64,000 bases of DNA from PSRF01 sp051000815 (GCA_051000815.1 JBPCNX010000024.1:1-64000), one strand, 5' to 3'. Shown: positions 52,201 through 60,273, numbered from the stretch's first letter. Notes: generated from the letters alone by a model not told the origin. A program made the numbers and translations.

Positions 52201-53748
52201 TATTTTGATGACGAAGAAGCCACGCGCAGCACACTTATTGAACGTTGGCTTTACACGGGCGATCTCGGAAAACTCGACGACGACGGCAACCTGTTCCTGG
52301 TAGGGCGTTCAAAGGAAATCATCGTCGATACGAACGGCAAGAACGTCTATCCCGACGAACTCGAGGAGATCTACAGTGATTCTCCTTACATCAAGGAGTT
52401 AAGCGTAATCGGGCTGGCTGATGGGATCGGAGAGAAGGTCGCCTGCCTGGTCGTTGCCGACGACGAATATGACATCTCGCTTTCGCGCGCCGAACTGCGG
52501 CGCCGTGTGGAGGAACATTTCCGCCTCGTCTCAGCCTCTCTTCCCTACTATAAGCGCGTCAAGGTGCTTCACTTCACTGACATCGAGTTGCCCCGGACCG
52601 CGACGCGCAAGGTGAAGCGACGAGAGGTGCAGGGGATCGTCGCGTCGTTGGAGAAAAGTGAAAAGGCCGGGCGGGAAGCGGAAGGACAGGCCCCGGCCGA
52701 TGCGGACACTCGCTGGTTGCTCGATATCGTGGCTTCCGTCAGTAGTCGACCGCGCGTTGAGATCTCACAGGAAACACGCCTCGCCGACCTGGGCTTCGAC
52801 AGTCTTATGTTCGTGGAGTTGGCAACGGCTATTGAGAATGGGGGCGGCGCAATTTCAGCGCCCGAGCGCTTCAATGAGATTCAGGACGTTAAGGAGCTGC
52901 TCAGTGTTGTCGAAAAACGTTCGGTGACCGCAAGTCGCGCCGAAAGAATTCGCAGCGACCAGGACAGCCAAGCTGATGACGAGATTCACATTCCCTCCCT
53001 CGTCAGAACAATTGGCAATAGAGGCCTGGATTTAGTGCAGAAGGCTTTCTACGAGCGCTTTCTACGCACCCATTACGCAGGCCAGTCGAATATTCCCGCC
53101 CACACTAACTTCATCGTCGCGGCGAATCACAGTTCGCACCTCGACATGGGGCTGGCAAAGATGGCGCTCGGCGCTGCCGGCAGGGACATGGTAGCGCTCG
53201 CCGCCGCGGATTATTTTTTCGACAACAAGTACAAGCGCGCCTACATGGAAAACTTTACGAACCTGGTACCGATGGAACGAACGGGTTCGCTGAGGCAGTC
53301 GTTGCGGCACGCCACCTCGTTCCTGGACCGCGGTTACAACGCGCTAATCTTTCCGGAAGGCACACGTTCAATGACCGGCGTAATGGCTGACTTCAAACCG
53401 GTGATTGGATTTCTCGCGCTGGCTTCAAGAGTCGGCATCGTCCCGATCTACCTCCACGGAACGTATGAGGCCATGCCCAAGGGTTCAAACATTATCAAGA
53501 GCCGGGAAGTCGGAGCGCGTATTGGCCGGTACTTGTCCATCGAACAGTTGGAAGAGATGACGAAGGGGATGCCTCGCGCCGAGGCATACAGGCTCATCGC
53601 CGCGCTGGTGAAACACGAGGTTGAAAACCTGCGCGACGGCACCAGAATTCCCTTTGCTGCTCAAGACCTGCGCAAACGCTGGAAGGCTGAACGCCGCGCG
53701 CAAGTCAGCGAGCGCGAAGAGTCATGGCAAGTAACCAGCAACCAATGA
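49279..53748 (+). CDS. ElbD-like multidomain enzyme: acyl reductase, AMP ligase, ACP and acyltransferase
   Basis: A 1489-residue protein with four enzymatic parts in order. (1) A fatty acyl reductase/SDR domain (about 28-450; GGTGFLG at 35-41, YTYTK near 290). (2) An AMP-dependent acyl ligase (about 570-1130; TSGTTGRPKG near 738, GYGLTEASP near 918). (3) An acyl carrier domain with a pantetheine Ser in LADLGFDSLMF (about 1170). (4) A PlsC/LPLAT acyltransferase (about 1250-1480; NHSSHLD near 1283, FPEGTRS near 1358). This domain order is that reported for ElbD of Myxococcus xanthus, which makes ether lipids. It would activate a fatty acid, reduce it to alcohol and acylate a glycerol backbone. 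All catalytic motifs look intact. ATG at 49279. Confidence 0.93.
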   Translation: MVAKNYDKLKFGQLLQDSKLSPTEIFQDRRIFLIGGTGFLGKVTLSMLLHRFPNVGRVYVSVRARSQEESETRFWNSVITAPPFNPLRERYGTALEGFVRSKVVVLGGDIGDSNLGYTEEEAQRVADDIDIIINSAGNVTFNPTLESALRTNVVGTQNVIAFARRMKRPALVHVSTCFVAGNRQGTVWESDPVMGYFPRKNELAGVDFSVEQEIKDCARLAERVKQEAKDAMMVARFRELARRRLIEEGRDEDDPDALGLAVARERKVWTRTRLTDLGVERSAWWGWPNIYTYTKALGEQLVAAETGIVRSIVRPSIVESALSFPFPGWNEGFTTTAPIIFLVLKGQTQIPANDKLILDITPVDQVASVMLTVAAQACVEEPRLVYQAATGDANPATMERIISLVGLYKRKHFQEKETGIKLLNKAAARMAPHPVSTARFEATSIPMFNSAAKKASALLDNARPRWGGGRIVEVIDRVKASVDRVEEVTRETTDSFEIFRPFTIENAYVFRSDNVRSLFERIRQDEQALLTWNPEKFDWYDYWINIHIPGLKKWVFPKLEDDMRAQPKRTYTYRDLLELFETSTKRHATRVAMRIERDERTEQYTYADLNELATRAGAFLASEGIGPGDRVMLFSHNAPEWGMTYFGVLKTGASCIPVDPESKVNEILNFARAGDAAGLVISEKLDEERPELRQRLADEGLTLSVWTFAQVFALPDEETEGQRIALLPQKVQAQAVASLIFTSGTTGRPKGVMLSHRNLTSMVSMLSSVFDMSTRDGVLSVLPLHHTFEFSTGFLTPLSRGAQITYLPELTSDALARAIKNGHVTGMVGVPALWELLHRRIKNRLYERSDWIGKTADVLIKANFWLREKTPLNLGPVVFYPIHEGLGGRIRYFISGGSALSEKIHQDFQGLGFTILEGYGLTEASPVLTVTRPENRMLTGSVGKPLPGVQVQIAGADATGVGEVIARGPNVMLGYFDDEEATRSTLIERWLYTGDLGKLDDDGNLFLVGRSKEIIVDTNGKNVYPDELEEIYSDSPYIKELSVIGLADGIGEKVACLVVADDEYDISLSRAELRRRVEEHFRLVSASLPYYKRVKVLHFTDIELPRTATRKVKRREVQGIVASLEKSEKAGREAEGQAPADADTRWLLDIVASVSSRPRVEISQETRLADLGFDSLMFVELATAIENGGGAISAPERFNEIQDVKELLSVVEKRSVTASRAERIRSDQDSQADDEIHIPSLVRTIGNRGLDLVQKAFYERFLRTHYAGQSNIPAHTNFIVAANHSSHLDMGLAKMALGAAGRDMVALAAADYFFDNKYKRAYMENFTNLVPMERTGSLRQSLRHATSFLDRGYNALIFPEGTRSMTGVMADFKPVIGFLALASRVGIVPIYLHGTYEAMPKGSNIIKSREVGARIGRYLSIEQLEEMTKGMPRAEAYRLIAALVKHEVENLRDGTRIPFAAQDLRKRWKAERRAQVSEREESWQVTSNQ

Positions 53749-53758
53749 AGGCGAGTTA

Positions 53759-53808
53759 GATTTAGTGGTAGTCCTAAATTGTCAGAGGAAAAACCGATCC
53801 ACTAAATC
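53759..53808. repeat. Inverted repeat downstream of the ElbD-like gene
   Basis: A perfect 10-bp stem GATTTAGTGG / CCACTAAATC with a 30-base loop, 11 bases after the stop. No T run follows on the plus strand; it may be a weak terminator or a short interspersed repeat. The next 130 bases to the SDR gene hold no gene. Confidence 0.5.
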
Positions 53809-53937
53809 ACACTAACAAACACCAATATCTTCGTGTAAGTTCGTGGATCTTCCTTGATGAAATGCGCAAAAATCACCTAGGAACGCGATTATCCTTTTGC
53901 CTTGCCACTTATTGCTTTCACTCATAGTCACCGCCTG

Positions 53938-55029
53938 ATGCCCAAGACTCCACAAAAACGTACTGCCCGGATGACGCCGGCTGCCGGCTCCAAGCGTCGC
54001 GCAGCGATTGAGAAACGACCCCGAGCGTCCACACTGATCACGGGTGGTACCGGCTTCCTCGGTTCACACCTCGTTCGTCAATTAGTCGAAGACGGCGTCA
54101 AGGACATCCGGGTAATGGCCACATCAATTCCGGACTGGCTGGTTGATCTCGGCGTCGAACCGCTGGAAGGCTCCATCACAAAACCCGCTGATGTCGCGCT
54201 TGGGGTCGAGGGAATCAGGGACATTTATCACCTGGCAGGGCGAGTTTCCCGTGAGCGAGAGAACGCGAGAGAGATGTACCAGGTTCATGTCGAAGGTACA
54301 CGGCTGCTTTGCGATGTGGCCAGGAGCGCGGAAGTGAAGACGATTGTCATGGCGTCGACAAGCGGAACGATCGCCGTAACCGAAGATGGCGAGGTTGTGC
54401 CCGACGAGTCGTACCCCCAGCCATTAGAGATAATCGCGCGTTGGCCCTACTACGCCAGCAAATCCTACCAGGAAATGGCCGCACTGGAACGTTTCAACGG
54501 CAAGGGTTTGCGGGTAGTGATAATGAATCCGAGTTTGTTATTGGGACCGGGCGACGATCGGCTGAGCTCCACCAAAGTCATCCTGGATTTCATGTCGCGA
54601 AAGATCGGCGCCGTGCCGACTGGTGGCGTCAGCTTTGTTGACGTGCGCGATGTGGCCCAGGCGTTTCGAGTGGGCATGCGTCGCGGTCGACATGGTGAGC
54701 GCTACCTGATGGGCGCTGCGAACTGGACCTTTAGTAAATTCTTCGGTCGGCTGGAAAGGTTAACCAAAGTTTCGGCGCCGAAGATAGCCTTGCCTTCGAG
54801 GCTGGCGGTCGGCGGGGCCAAACTCGTCGACTCTCTATTCAAGCAATGGGACCTGGCGTCGCCGGTCGAGCCCGGCGCAATCGAGATGGCCCAATACTTC
54901 TGGTATCTGAACTGCGCCAAAGCCTCCCGCGAACTCGCTTTCAAACCTCGCGACCCGGGCGAGACGTTGCACGATACTGTCACTTACCTGCGAGAGAATT
55001 TTCTGGGCGGCAAAGCGTTCGGGAAATAA
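53938..55029 (+). CDS. Extended SDR, NAD-dependent epimerase/dehydratase-type
   Basis: A 363-residue extended SDR. A basic N-terminal tail (KTPQKRTARMTPAAGSKRRAAIEKR), then Rossmann motif LITGGTGFLGSHLV, IYHLAGRVSRE, MASTSGT and catalytic YYASK. It fits the dihydroflavonol reductase/3-beta-HSD-like group, so it oxidises or reduces a hydroxyl or keto group. The ATG at 53938 lies before the basic tail; an in-frame start at 53902 is not supported. No ribosome site is clear. It follows the ElbD-like gene in the same direction, 189 bases on, so a role in finishing the ether or related lipid is plausible. The end meets a foldback. Confidence 0.85.
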   Translation: MPKTPQKRTARMTPAAGSKRRAAIEKRPRASTLITGGTGFLGSHLVRQLVEDGVKDIRVMATSIPDWLVDLGVEPLEGSITKPADVALGVEGIRDIYHLAGRVSRERENAREMYQVHVEGTRLLCDVARSAEVKTIVMASTSGTIAVTEDGEVVPDESYPQPLEIIARWPYYASKSYQEMAALERFNGKGLRVVIMNPSLLLGPGDDRLSSTKVILDFMSRKIGAVPTGGVSFVDVRDVAQAFRVGMRRGRHGERYLMGAANWTFSKFFGRLERLTKVSAPKIALPSRLAVGGAKLVDSLFKQWDLASPVEPGAIEMAQYFWYLNCAKASRELAFKPRDPGETLHDTVTYLRENFLGGKAFGK

Positions 55030-55200
55030 GGGGGAACAGGGGAATGGGGTAACAGGGCAACTGGGGAACTGGGGAACATAAAGCGCCGGATAAGATAGCA
55101 ACTCCGGAATCATCTCTCCCTCGCTCCCCGGTTCCCCTCTTTCCCGGTTCCCCTCTTTCCCGGTTCCCCTCTTTCCCCGTTTCCCCCGTTCCCCTATTCC
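55030..55200. repeat. Heptamer foldback, GGGGAAC unit
   Basis: Left arm 55030-55080: runs of GGGGAAC/GGGGAAT/GGGGTAA 7-mers. Right arm 55122-55200: CCGGTTCCCCTCTTTCC and GTTCCCC repeats. The centre is a 40-base unique stretch (55081-55121) with a small CTCCGG/CCGGAT stem. It lies between two convergent genes, which it may terminate from both sides. Confidence 0.93.
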
Positions 55201-57053
55201 CCCAGCGCCGCATACCTGAACAATCTGAACCGATAGCGCTGGCGGTCGCGAATGTTCTTTGCGATCACGCCGTGCAGGTTGTCATCCCACTTTGTGTAGT
55301 CGTCGATGAAGCGGTCTGAGGCCGGCTTGTTTCCCTGGTACTGCACCTCCAGCACCTTTCTTAACAGCTTCTCAACGACATCGTGATACTTGTCGTAGTG
55401 AATGCGAAGCCGGCCGTTCTCAAAACTCAGCAGCGCATTTTCCAGAAAGAAGTTCCACTGCATGAGTTGCATCGTGTTGTAAGGTTGATCGCGCCGCGGT
55501 TTATTGTTTTGCAACACCCGCAGGATTCCGCCCGCGTAGACTGAACGCAATTGTCCGTCTGTGTAGTAACCCTGCTTGTGCAGCGCTCGCGCCGCAAACA
55601 GTGAAACGAGGTCGGCCTTCATTTCTTCGAGCGCACTGGCGTTTTCCTGCAAGGCCTCATCGAGATCCTGGTTGTCCTTCGTCCGATCGACACCCAGATA
55701 GTGGCCTACTTCATGCCAAAGCGTGCGGTAAAAGTTTCCGTCTGGAGTGAGTTCTCTTGCCTGCTCGGGGCCTACAGCCGCCTCGAAAGTGCCTTCCGTG
55801 CTCACGAAGATATTCGGATCGCGCATGATGTTGGCGCGCAAGAGAATCGTCCGGCCATAACGCCGCGCGAGATAACTCTCGTTTGGCAGGATCGTGGCCG
55901 TATTGCCGCCGCGCGACTGGGCAAAGTCAGCGACAACGTCATAAACACCAACGGGAATATCCTCGCGGATTTTCTTGTGATGGTCGTAAGGAAGCGAATC
56001 CTCAATCGCCTGCAATCCCTTGATCGCCTGACGGAGGGCCGTGGTCTCCTGAATTCGCGTGCTCAGCACATTGAAAGCAAAGAAGGTCTTGACGCCATAG
56101 AGCTCATCGTCATAGGTCTCGTAGGAACCAATTTGCGCATTAAGGTTCTTGAAGTGACCGGTTATCCAGGCTGCATCGCCAGACTCGTAATCATTCGTCA
56201 AAAGATCTCGGGCGCGATTGCGGAGATATCTGGCAAACTCTTCGTCATCCTGCTGCACGGCGCTCGCAGCCTCATTGAGGAGTCCATAAGCGCGCATCAA
56301 CTCATCGGCGTAAGCAACGGAATATGGAACGGCGTAGAAGTCGGCGGTGCTGGTCCTGGGATTTTGCTTTTGGTTTTTCGTCCTTGCCCGTTTTCCTGGC
56401 GCCTTTGCGCCTTGGCGGTAAATGTCTTCTAACTCGCTTTGCAACCCGGGATGTAATGTAGCCAGCGCGGGATACTTCCTCAGAACCGCCAGATCTCCTT
56501 GTGCGTTTTCAGATGTCGCTCGCCGCACTACAGTGCGCAAATCCAAGATGGCGTCACGCTTTTCCGGACGGCGAGCAATGAACGCATCTATTTCCTCTTT
56601 CTTCACACCCCAGGGATAAACGTTTTTTCCGGGCTCTACCGGGTCAACCGGCAGGAAGGGTTCTCGCTTATTCTCGAGTGTAGTCGCAATCGGCCCCTGA
56701 AACAGTCGATACAGAGTGAGCAGGTTTTGCGTGGCGGCGGTTGAGCCGGTTTTCTTATCGAGTTGTATTAGATCACGATACGAAGTCAGCGCGCGGGGAT
56801 GTCGCTGCTGCTCGTACAGCTCCTGAAAGATTTTTCCGACCTCGATCAACCTCTCGACGGCTAACTTTTCTCCTGGGGTCAAATGCGAAACATCTGGTGC
56901 GAGGCGAATGGTCTGTGTCTTGTCAATCAGCGGCTGACTTTTCTCTACTGGCCAATAGCCTGCGGGCAGACTTTGAACGTTCATCGTCGATCCAATCTGT
57001 GTGGGAACCACAGCAAGGGAGATAAGAAACAAAGCGAGCGCTGACCTTCTCAT
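55194..57053 (-). CDS. M49-like (DPP III-type) metallopeptidase with pentapeptide zinc motif
   Basis: A 619-residue exported protein (signal peptide 1-22; start ATG at 57053 with GAGG seven bases upstream). The zinc site reads WHEVGHYLG, and EEMKAD follows some 50 residues later. DPP III enzymes normally have HEXXGH plus EEXR(K)AE(D); the present pentapeptide HEVGH resembles the variant reported in Caldithrix DPP III. The rest, with TFEAAVGPEQARELTPDGNFYRTLWHEVGH and a C-terminal helical part, also fits. It cleaves dipeptides from N-termini if it follows the family. The substrate-binding region before the zinc site is poorly conserved. Confidence 0.85.
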   Translation of the reverse strand: MRRSALALFLISLAVVPTQIGSTMNVQSLPAGYWPVEKSQPLIDKTQTIRLAPDVSHLTPGEKLAVERLIEVGKIFQELYEQQRHPRALTSYRDLIQLDKKTGSTAATQNLLTLYRLFQGPIATTLENKREPFLPVDPVEPGKNVYPWGVKKEEIDAFIARRPEKRDAILDLRTVVRRATSENAQGDLAVLRKYPALATLHPGLQSELEDIYRQGAKAPGKRARTKNQKQNPRTSTADFYAVPYSVAYADELMRAYGLLNEAASAVQQDDEEFARYLRNRARDLLTNDYESGDAAWITGHFKNLNAQIGSYETYDDELYGVKTFFAFNVLSTRIQETTALRQAIKGLQAIEDSLPYDHHKKIREDIPVGVYDVVADFAQSRGGNTATILPNESYLARRYGRTILLRANIMRDPNIFVSTEGTFEAAVGPEQARELTPDGNFYRTLWHEVGHYLGVDRTKDNQDLDEALQENASALEEMKADLVSLFAARALHKQGYYTDGQLRSVYAGGILRVLQNNKPRRDQPYNTMQLMQWNFFLENALLSFENGRLRIHYDKYHDVVEKLLRKVLEVQYQGNKPASDRFIDDYTKWDDNLHGVIAKNIRDRQRYRFRLFRYAALGE

Positions 57054-57140
57054 AAAATACCTCACGATACTTTTTTCCACATTCTGACCATATTGGTGAG
57101 ATTCGTCCAGACGACCGGCTTTGCAGAAAGAGTCTTTTTA

Positions 57141-57273
57141 AAAGTCTGCGAAGCCGACGACTGGTAATAGCCTAGCGCTTTAGTGCTGGGTATAGCGGTG
57201 AAAAGGTGGCTAGTCCGCAGAGCGGATGGCTGAATTAGTCACACTCCCTTTTCAGTGGTCCCGCGCGCGGGAC
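57141..57273 (-). repeat. Interspersed multi-hairpin repeat, copy B
   Basis: In reverse complement this corresponds to the second half of the element at 37877-38077, hairpin for hairpin: GTCCCGCGCGCGGGAC, CACTGAAAAGGGAGTG, CCATCCGC...GCGGAC, CCCAGCACTAAAGCGCT and CGTCGGCTTCGCAGAC. Copy A has an extra 65-base segment. It has no coding potential and is probably a REP/MITE-type family. Confidence 0.85.
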
Positions 57274-57821
57274 GTCATCGACTTTTTTCCAGACAACGAA
57301 GGGTTCGAACTTGGTTCCACTCAGTGTGCTCTGACATCGGTTTCTCTTGTCAGGCGTTTCATGCGGTCAATTGTCGTAAAGATCTCGCATTCCAAATCCA
57401 CGTGACGGAGGATTGGTCATCGTTTACGAAGATATTCCGCGAGGTCAGTGGGATCGAATTATTTGTGGTATTCACAACTTGAAGTGGCGAAGTAGGACCG
57501 GCCCTTGCACATTTCGAGGCGAACGTGGATGGTACGAAACGTTCGCCTCGGAAGGATTTGAGTTGTGTCAGACGCGTCCGCTCTCGCGCTGGCGGAACCT
57601 GGCGCATCCCGTGAGCCGTAGGCTCTACGTGCTGAGGTCGCGGGTGGAGTAGGAACGATCCGACGAATCACACGAACCGCCAAAGAAGCAATCCCGAAAG
57701 GATTCAAGTCGATAGCCCGCGGCGAGCGTTTCGCGACGCCCACGGCTACTAAGTTGAATCCCTGCGGGATTCCTTTCATCCGCGAAACGTTCGCACGGCC
57801 ACCCAAATACCTTCCGGGATT
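57274..57821. other. Gene-free stretch with perfect hairpins and short repeats
   Basis: No convincing gene. Two structures stand out. A perfect 12-bp stem CGAGGCGAACGT / ACGTTCGCCTCG with a 12-base loop sits at 57515-57550. A repeat at 57690-57772 has ends AATCCCGAAAGGATTCAA and TTGAATCCCTGCGGGATT, enclosing GATAGCCCGCGGCG and CCCACGGCTA. Several short frames cross them but have no ribosome site or recognisable product. Confidence 0.6.
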
Positions 57822-58367
57822 TTACTTCTTCTGAAGAGCCGCCAATGCCGCCAGGACTTCTTCGCTGTGCGGCGCCACTTTTACCTTCATGAAGACCTGC
57901 GCGACCTTTCCCTGCGGATCGATGATGAAAGTGTTTCGCGCAGAGAGCTTCATACCGTTGTATTCCATTACGGAGCCGTAAGCATCTGACACTTTGGAGT
58001 CAGTATCAGAAAGCAGTTTGAAGTTTAAACCTTCCTTAGCACAAAAATCCTTGTGTGACTCAGCCGTATCAACGCTCACGCCCAGTATCACAGCATTGAT
58101 TGCTTCGTACTTCGCCAGATCGCGTTGGAAGTTCCGCGCCTGAAGGGTGCAACCACTGGTGAAGTCCTTGGGATAAAAGTAAAGCACCACCCATTTGCCG
58201 TGAAAATCTTTCAAGCTGGCCTGCTTGCCTTCGTTTGTTGTAAGCGAGAAGTCCGGCGCCGCTGAACCCACTGCCGGCGCGTCCGCCACCGCGTTAACTG
58301 AAACCGGCATTGCCGCAAACGTTAGGCCACCAGCCAGCAATGCAAAGAGAACTAGGTACTTCGCCAT
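57822..58367 (-). CDS. Exported peroxiredoxin (Bcp/PrxQ-type)
   Basis: A 181-residue thioredoxin-fold peroxidase. A signal peptide (about 3-30) precedes the domain. The peroxidatic cysteine lies in PKDFTSGCTLQA (P-x3-T-x2-C). A second cysteine in SHKDFCAKEGLNFKLLSD is likely the resolving one. Export is unusual for Bcp, which normally is cytoplasmic. It reduces hydroperoxides in the envelope. Start ATG at 58367 with AAGGAG about 11 bases upstream. Last gene of the ferritin, PilZ, peroxiredoxin group, all on the minus strand. Confidence 0.9.
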   Translation of the reverse strand: MAKYLVLFALLAGGLTFAAMPVSVNAVADAPAVGSAAPDFSLTTNEGKQASLKDFHGKWVVLYFYPKDFTSGCTLQARNFQRDLAKYEAINAVILGVSVDTAESHKDFCAKEGLNFKLLSDTDSKVSDAYGSVMEYNGMKLSARNTFIIDPQGKVAQVFMKVKVAPHSEEVLAALAALQKK

Positions 58368-58395
58368 GATTCTATTCACTCCTTCTGTCAATTCT

Positions 58396-58749
58396 TTATT
58401 CTTCCACCAGGTCAGCGCTCATAGACGGCGCGTCGGGTCCCTCTTCTACTGCGATCCTGAGAAGCCAATGGAGCTTCTCCAGTTGCTCGTCGTTTAGATC
58501 GACGAACCTAACTCCAAATCCGGTTCCGGCACCGTAGTGCCTGACCTCACCTTCCAAATACAGCCAATCGTCGTCCGGCAACAATACCCGGAAGCCGACA
58601 ATTTCTCCTAACCGTACCGAGCCTACCGAGTCGAGATAACAGCCGCCTTCCGACAAGTCGGTGATACGGGCGCTGTGGGCTTCAGTCGAACTGTCCCACA
58701 TTGCATCCAGACTGACACGCAGTCTCGGTTTGCTGCGTCTATCATCCAT
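58396..58749 (-). CDS. PilZ domain protein
   Basis: A 117-residue single-domain PilZ protein. The c-di-GMP binding signatures are present: RRSKPRLR (R-x3-R) at the start and DLSEGGCYL (D/N-x-S-x2-G) at about residues 31-39. The length fits a stand-alone PilZ. It lies three bases after the ferritin-like stop and just before the peroxiredoxin, so the three are co-transcribed; the meaning of this combination is unclear. c-di-GMP binding should be functional, as the key residues are intact. Confidence 0.92.
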   Translation of the reverse strand: MDDRRSKPRLRVSLDAMWDSSTEAHSARITDLSEGGCYLDSVGSVRLGEIVGFRVLLPDDDWLYLEGEVRHYGAGTGFGVRFVDLNDEQLEKLHWLLRIAVEEGPDAPSMSADLVEE

Positions 58750-58752
58750 GAT

Positions 58753-59220
58753 TCAGCCGCCGGCCGGAAACTGCGTGATTTCACCAGGCTTCCGCAGCAT
58801 CTTATTCACCTCTCCAAGGTGCGTTTCCTCTTCGGCGATCATCGTTCGCGCGTATTCCTCCAATAAGACAGAACGGTCGCGCACAAGATCGAGAAGTTTA
58901 CGATAGAGAGCAAGACCGGCTTTCTCAGCTTCGAGCGACTCCAGGAGAATGTCGTTTATCCCGTGTTTATGTGTCTCGAGCAGCGCCCCAATCTTTAACG
59001 AGGGGTGATCGCCAAAATGAGTTACCAGTTCACCCGCCTGGTTCGCGTGCGCCAGGCAGGTTGCGGCTTCACCTCGCAACCAACTCGTGATAGGAATGCG
59101 ATTGTGACCAAATACCATCAGGGAATAATGCGTATAGCGAACTACCCCGGCCAGCTCCGTCTCCAGGATCTCGTTCAGTAGCTGCACCGCAGTAGCTTTG
59201 TCAAAACTCTCTTCTGACAT
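58753..59220 (-). CDS. Bacterioferritin/ferritin-like protein
   Basis: A 155-residue four-helix ferritin-like protein: LNEILETELAGVVRYTHYSLM, ITSWLRGEAATCLAHANQAGELVTHFGDHPSLKIG, LLESLEAEKAGLALYRKLLDL and EEYARTMIAEEETHLGEVNKM. The Glu/His ligands of a di-iron site (E..H, E..EE..H pattern) are present. It stores or detoxifies iron. AAGGAGG lies five bases before the ATG, the best ribosome site in the operon. First gene of the ferritin, PilZ, peroxiredoxin unit, which suggests a response to iron or peroxide stress. Confidence 0.88.
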   Translation of the reverse strand: MSEESFDKATAVQLLNEILETELAGVVRYTHYSLMVFGHNRIPITSWLRGEAATCLAHANQAGELVTHFGDHPSLKIGALLETHKHGINDILLESLEAEKAGLALYRKLLDLVRDRSVLLEEYARTMIAEEETHLGEVNKMLRKPGEITQFPAGG

Positions 59221-59322
59221 TGTTCCTCCTTAGTTTAAGGGCGCTCTAATGGAAGAGTAATACCCGCGCCAAAGTAACTCAAGCTACGCACACTAACAGT
59301 TTGCGTTACAACAATAGTGACA

Positions 59323-60273
59323 CTAGTCTGGAGTGCGAACTCGCAAAGCATCAGGGACGATTTGAAAAGTGGCGGGCAAGTACCCTGGAAGTTCACCGTC
59401 GACCTCAATAGAGATTTGTTCACCTTTGGCTGCGGGTCGGGCGCTCAGCTTTGCTGCGAGAGCGTGACCAACCTGCTGCATTCCGAGATGCGCCCCCAAA
59501 TAAAGACGCGGGGCGTTCGTAAAGATTTTTAAGGGACCCAAATCGCCCACACTGACAACATCAAACTTGCCGTCGTTAAGCTTTGCATTCGGCGCGATCT
59601 TCATTCCCCCACCGAAATAACGCGCGTTAGCAATGCACAAAGCCACGACTGTAAGGTATTGCTCGGGTTGGGACTCGAGTTGAACCACAACTCGCGTAGC
59701 CGTCGCCTGAAGCGCGCTCTGCAACATGGAAACGCCGAAGGACAAACGACCGGTCAGCCACTTAGGCCCTTTCAAAGGCAACCATTCCGGACCGCCCTCC
59801 TTGACCCGCTCGATAACATCGGCAGTCATTCCCAGTGATGCGACGCCGATGAAGTAACGCGTCTCTTGTGCTCCTTCCCCGTTTGTGAAGGTAACTCTGC
59901 CAACGTCGATTCGGCGTGAACGTCCGGCGCGAAGAATCTGTGCCGCATCGCGAGTTCGATTGGGTATGCCCAGTGTTTTTCGAAAATCTCCGCCAGTCCC
60001 GCTCGGAAGTATCCCTAATTCGGCGTCTTTGCCGGAAAGCAGTATGCCATTGGCAACTTCCGAAATAGTGCCATCGCCGCCACAGGCAATGATTAGTTTT
60101 GTACCCCGACGGGCAGCCTCTGCGGCGATCTCTGTTCCCTGTCTAGCGTGTTCAGTGAAGACGGGGGTAAATGAACCGAAGTGACTCCGTAGGTCGCTCA
60201 CAATACCCGGCCAGTTATCACGCGTGGCGCCGCCGGCTGAAGCAGGATTGATGATTACGAGTGGAAGAGACAT
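59323..60273 (-). CDS. YegS/BmrU-family lipid (diacylglycerol) kinase
   Basis: A 316-residue diacylglycerol kinase-like protein. MSLPLVIINPASAGGATRD at the N-terminus, ACGGDGTISEVANGI (GGDGT nucleotide site), LGILPSGTGGDFRKTLGIP, ARYFGGGMKIAPNAKLNDGKFDVVSVGDL and a C-terminal beta domain ending FQIVPDALRV. The ATG at 60273 begins the conserved domain; the open frame continues upstream only through a short-repeat array. It phosphorylates diacylglycerol or a related lipid. It is followed by the acyltransferase region on the same strand, a possible lipid-recycling pair. Confidence 0.93.
   Translation of the reverse strand: MSLPLVIINPASAGGATRDNWPGIVSDLRSHFGSFTPVFTEHARQGTEIAAEAARRGTKLIIACGGDGTISEVANGILLSGKDAELGILPSGTGGDFRKTLGIPNRTRDAAQILRAGRSRRIDVGRVTFTNGEGAQETRYFIGVASLGMTADVIERVKEGGPEWLPLKGPKWLTGRLSFGVSMLQSALQATATRVVVQLESQPEQYLTVVALCIANARYFGGGMKIAPNAKLNDGKFDVVSVGDLGPLKIFTNAPRLYLGAHLGMQQVGHALAAKLSARPAAKGEQISIEVDGELPGYLPATFQIVPDALRVRTPD

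Noticed and set aside
57255..57652. Short open frames of about 75-80 codons in the gene-free stretch
   Set aside because: They cross the perfect hairpin and have no ribosome site or recognisable motif.
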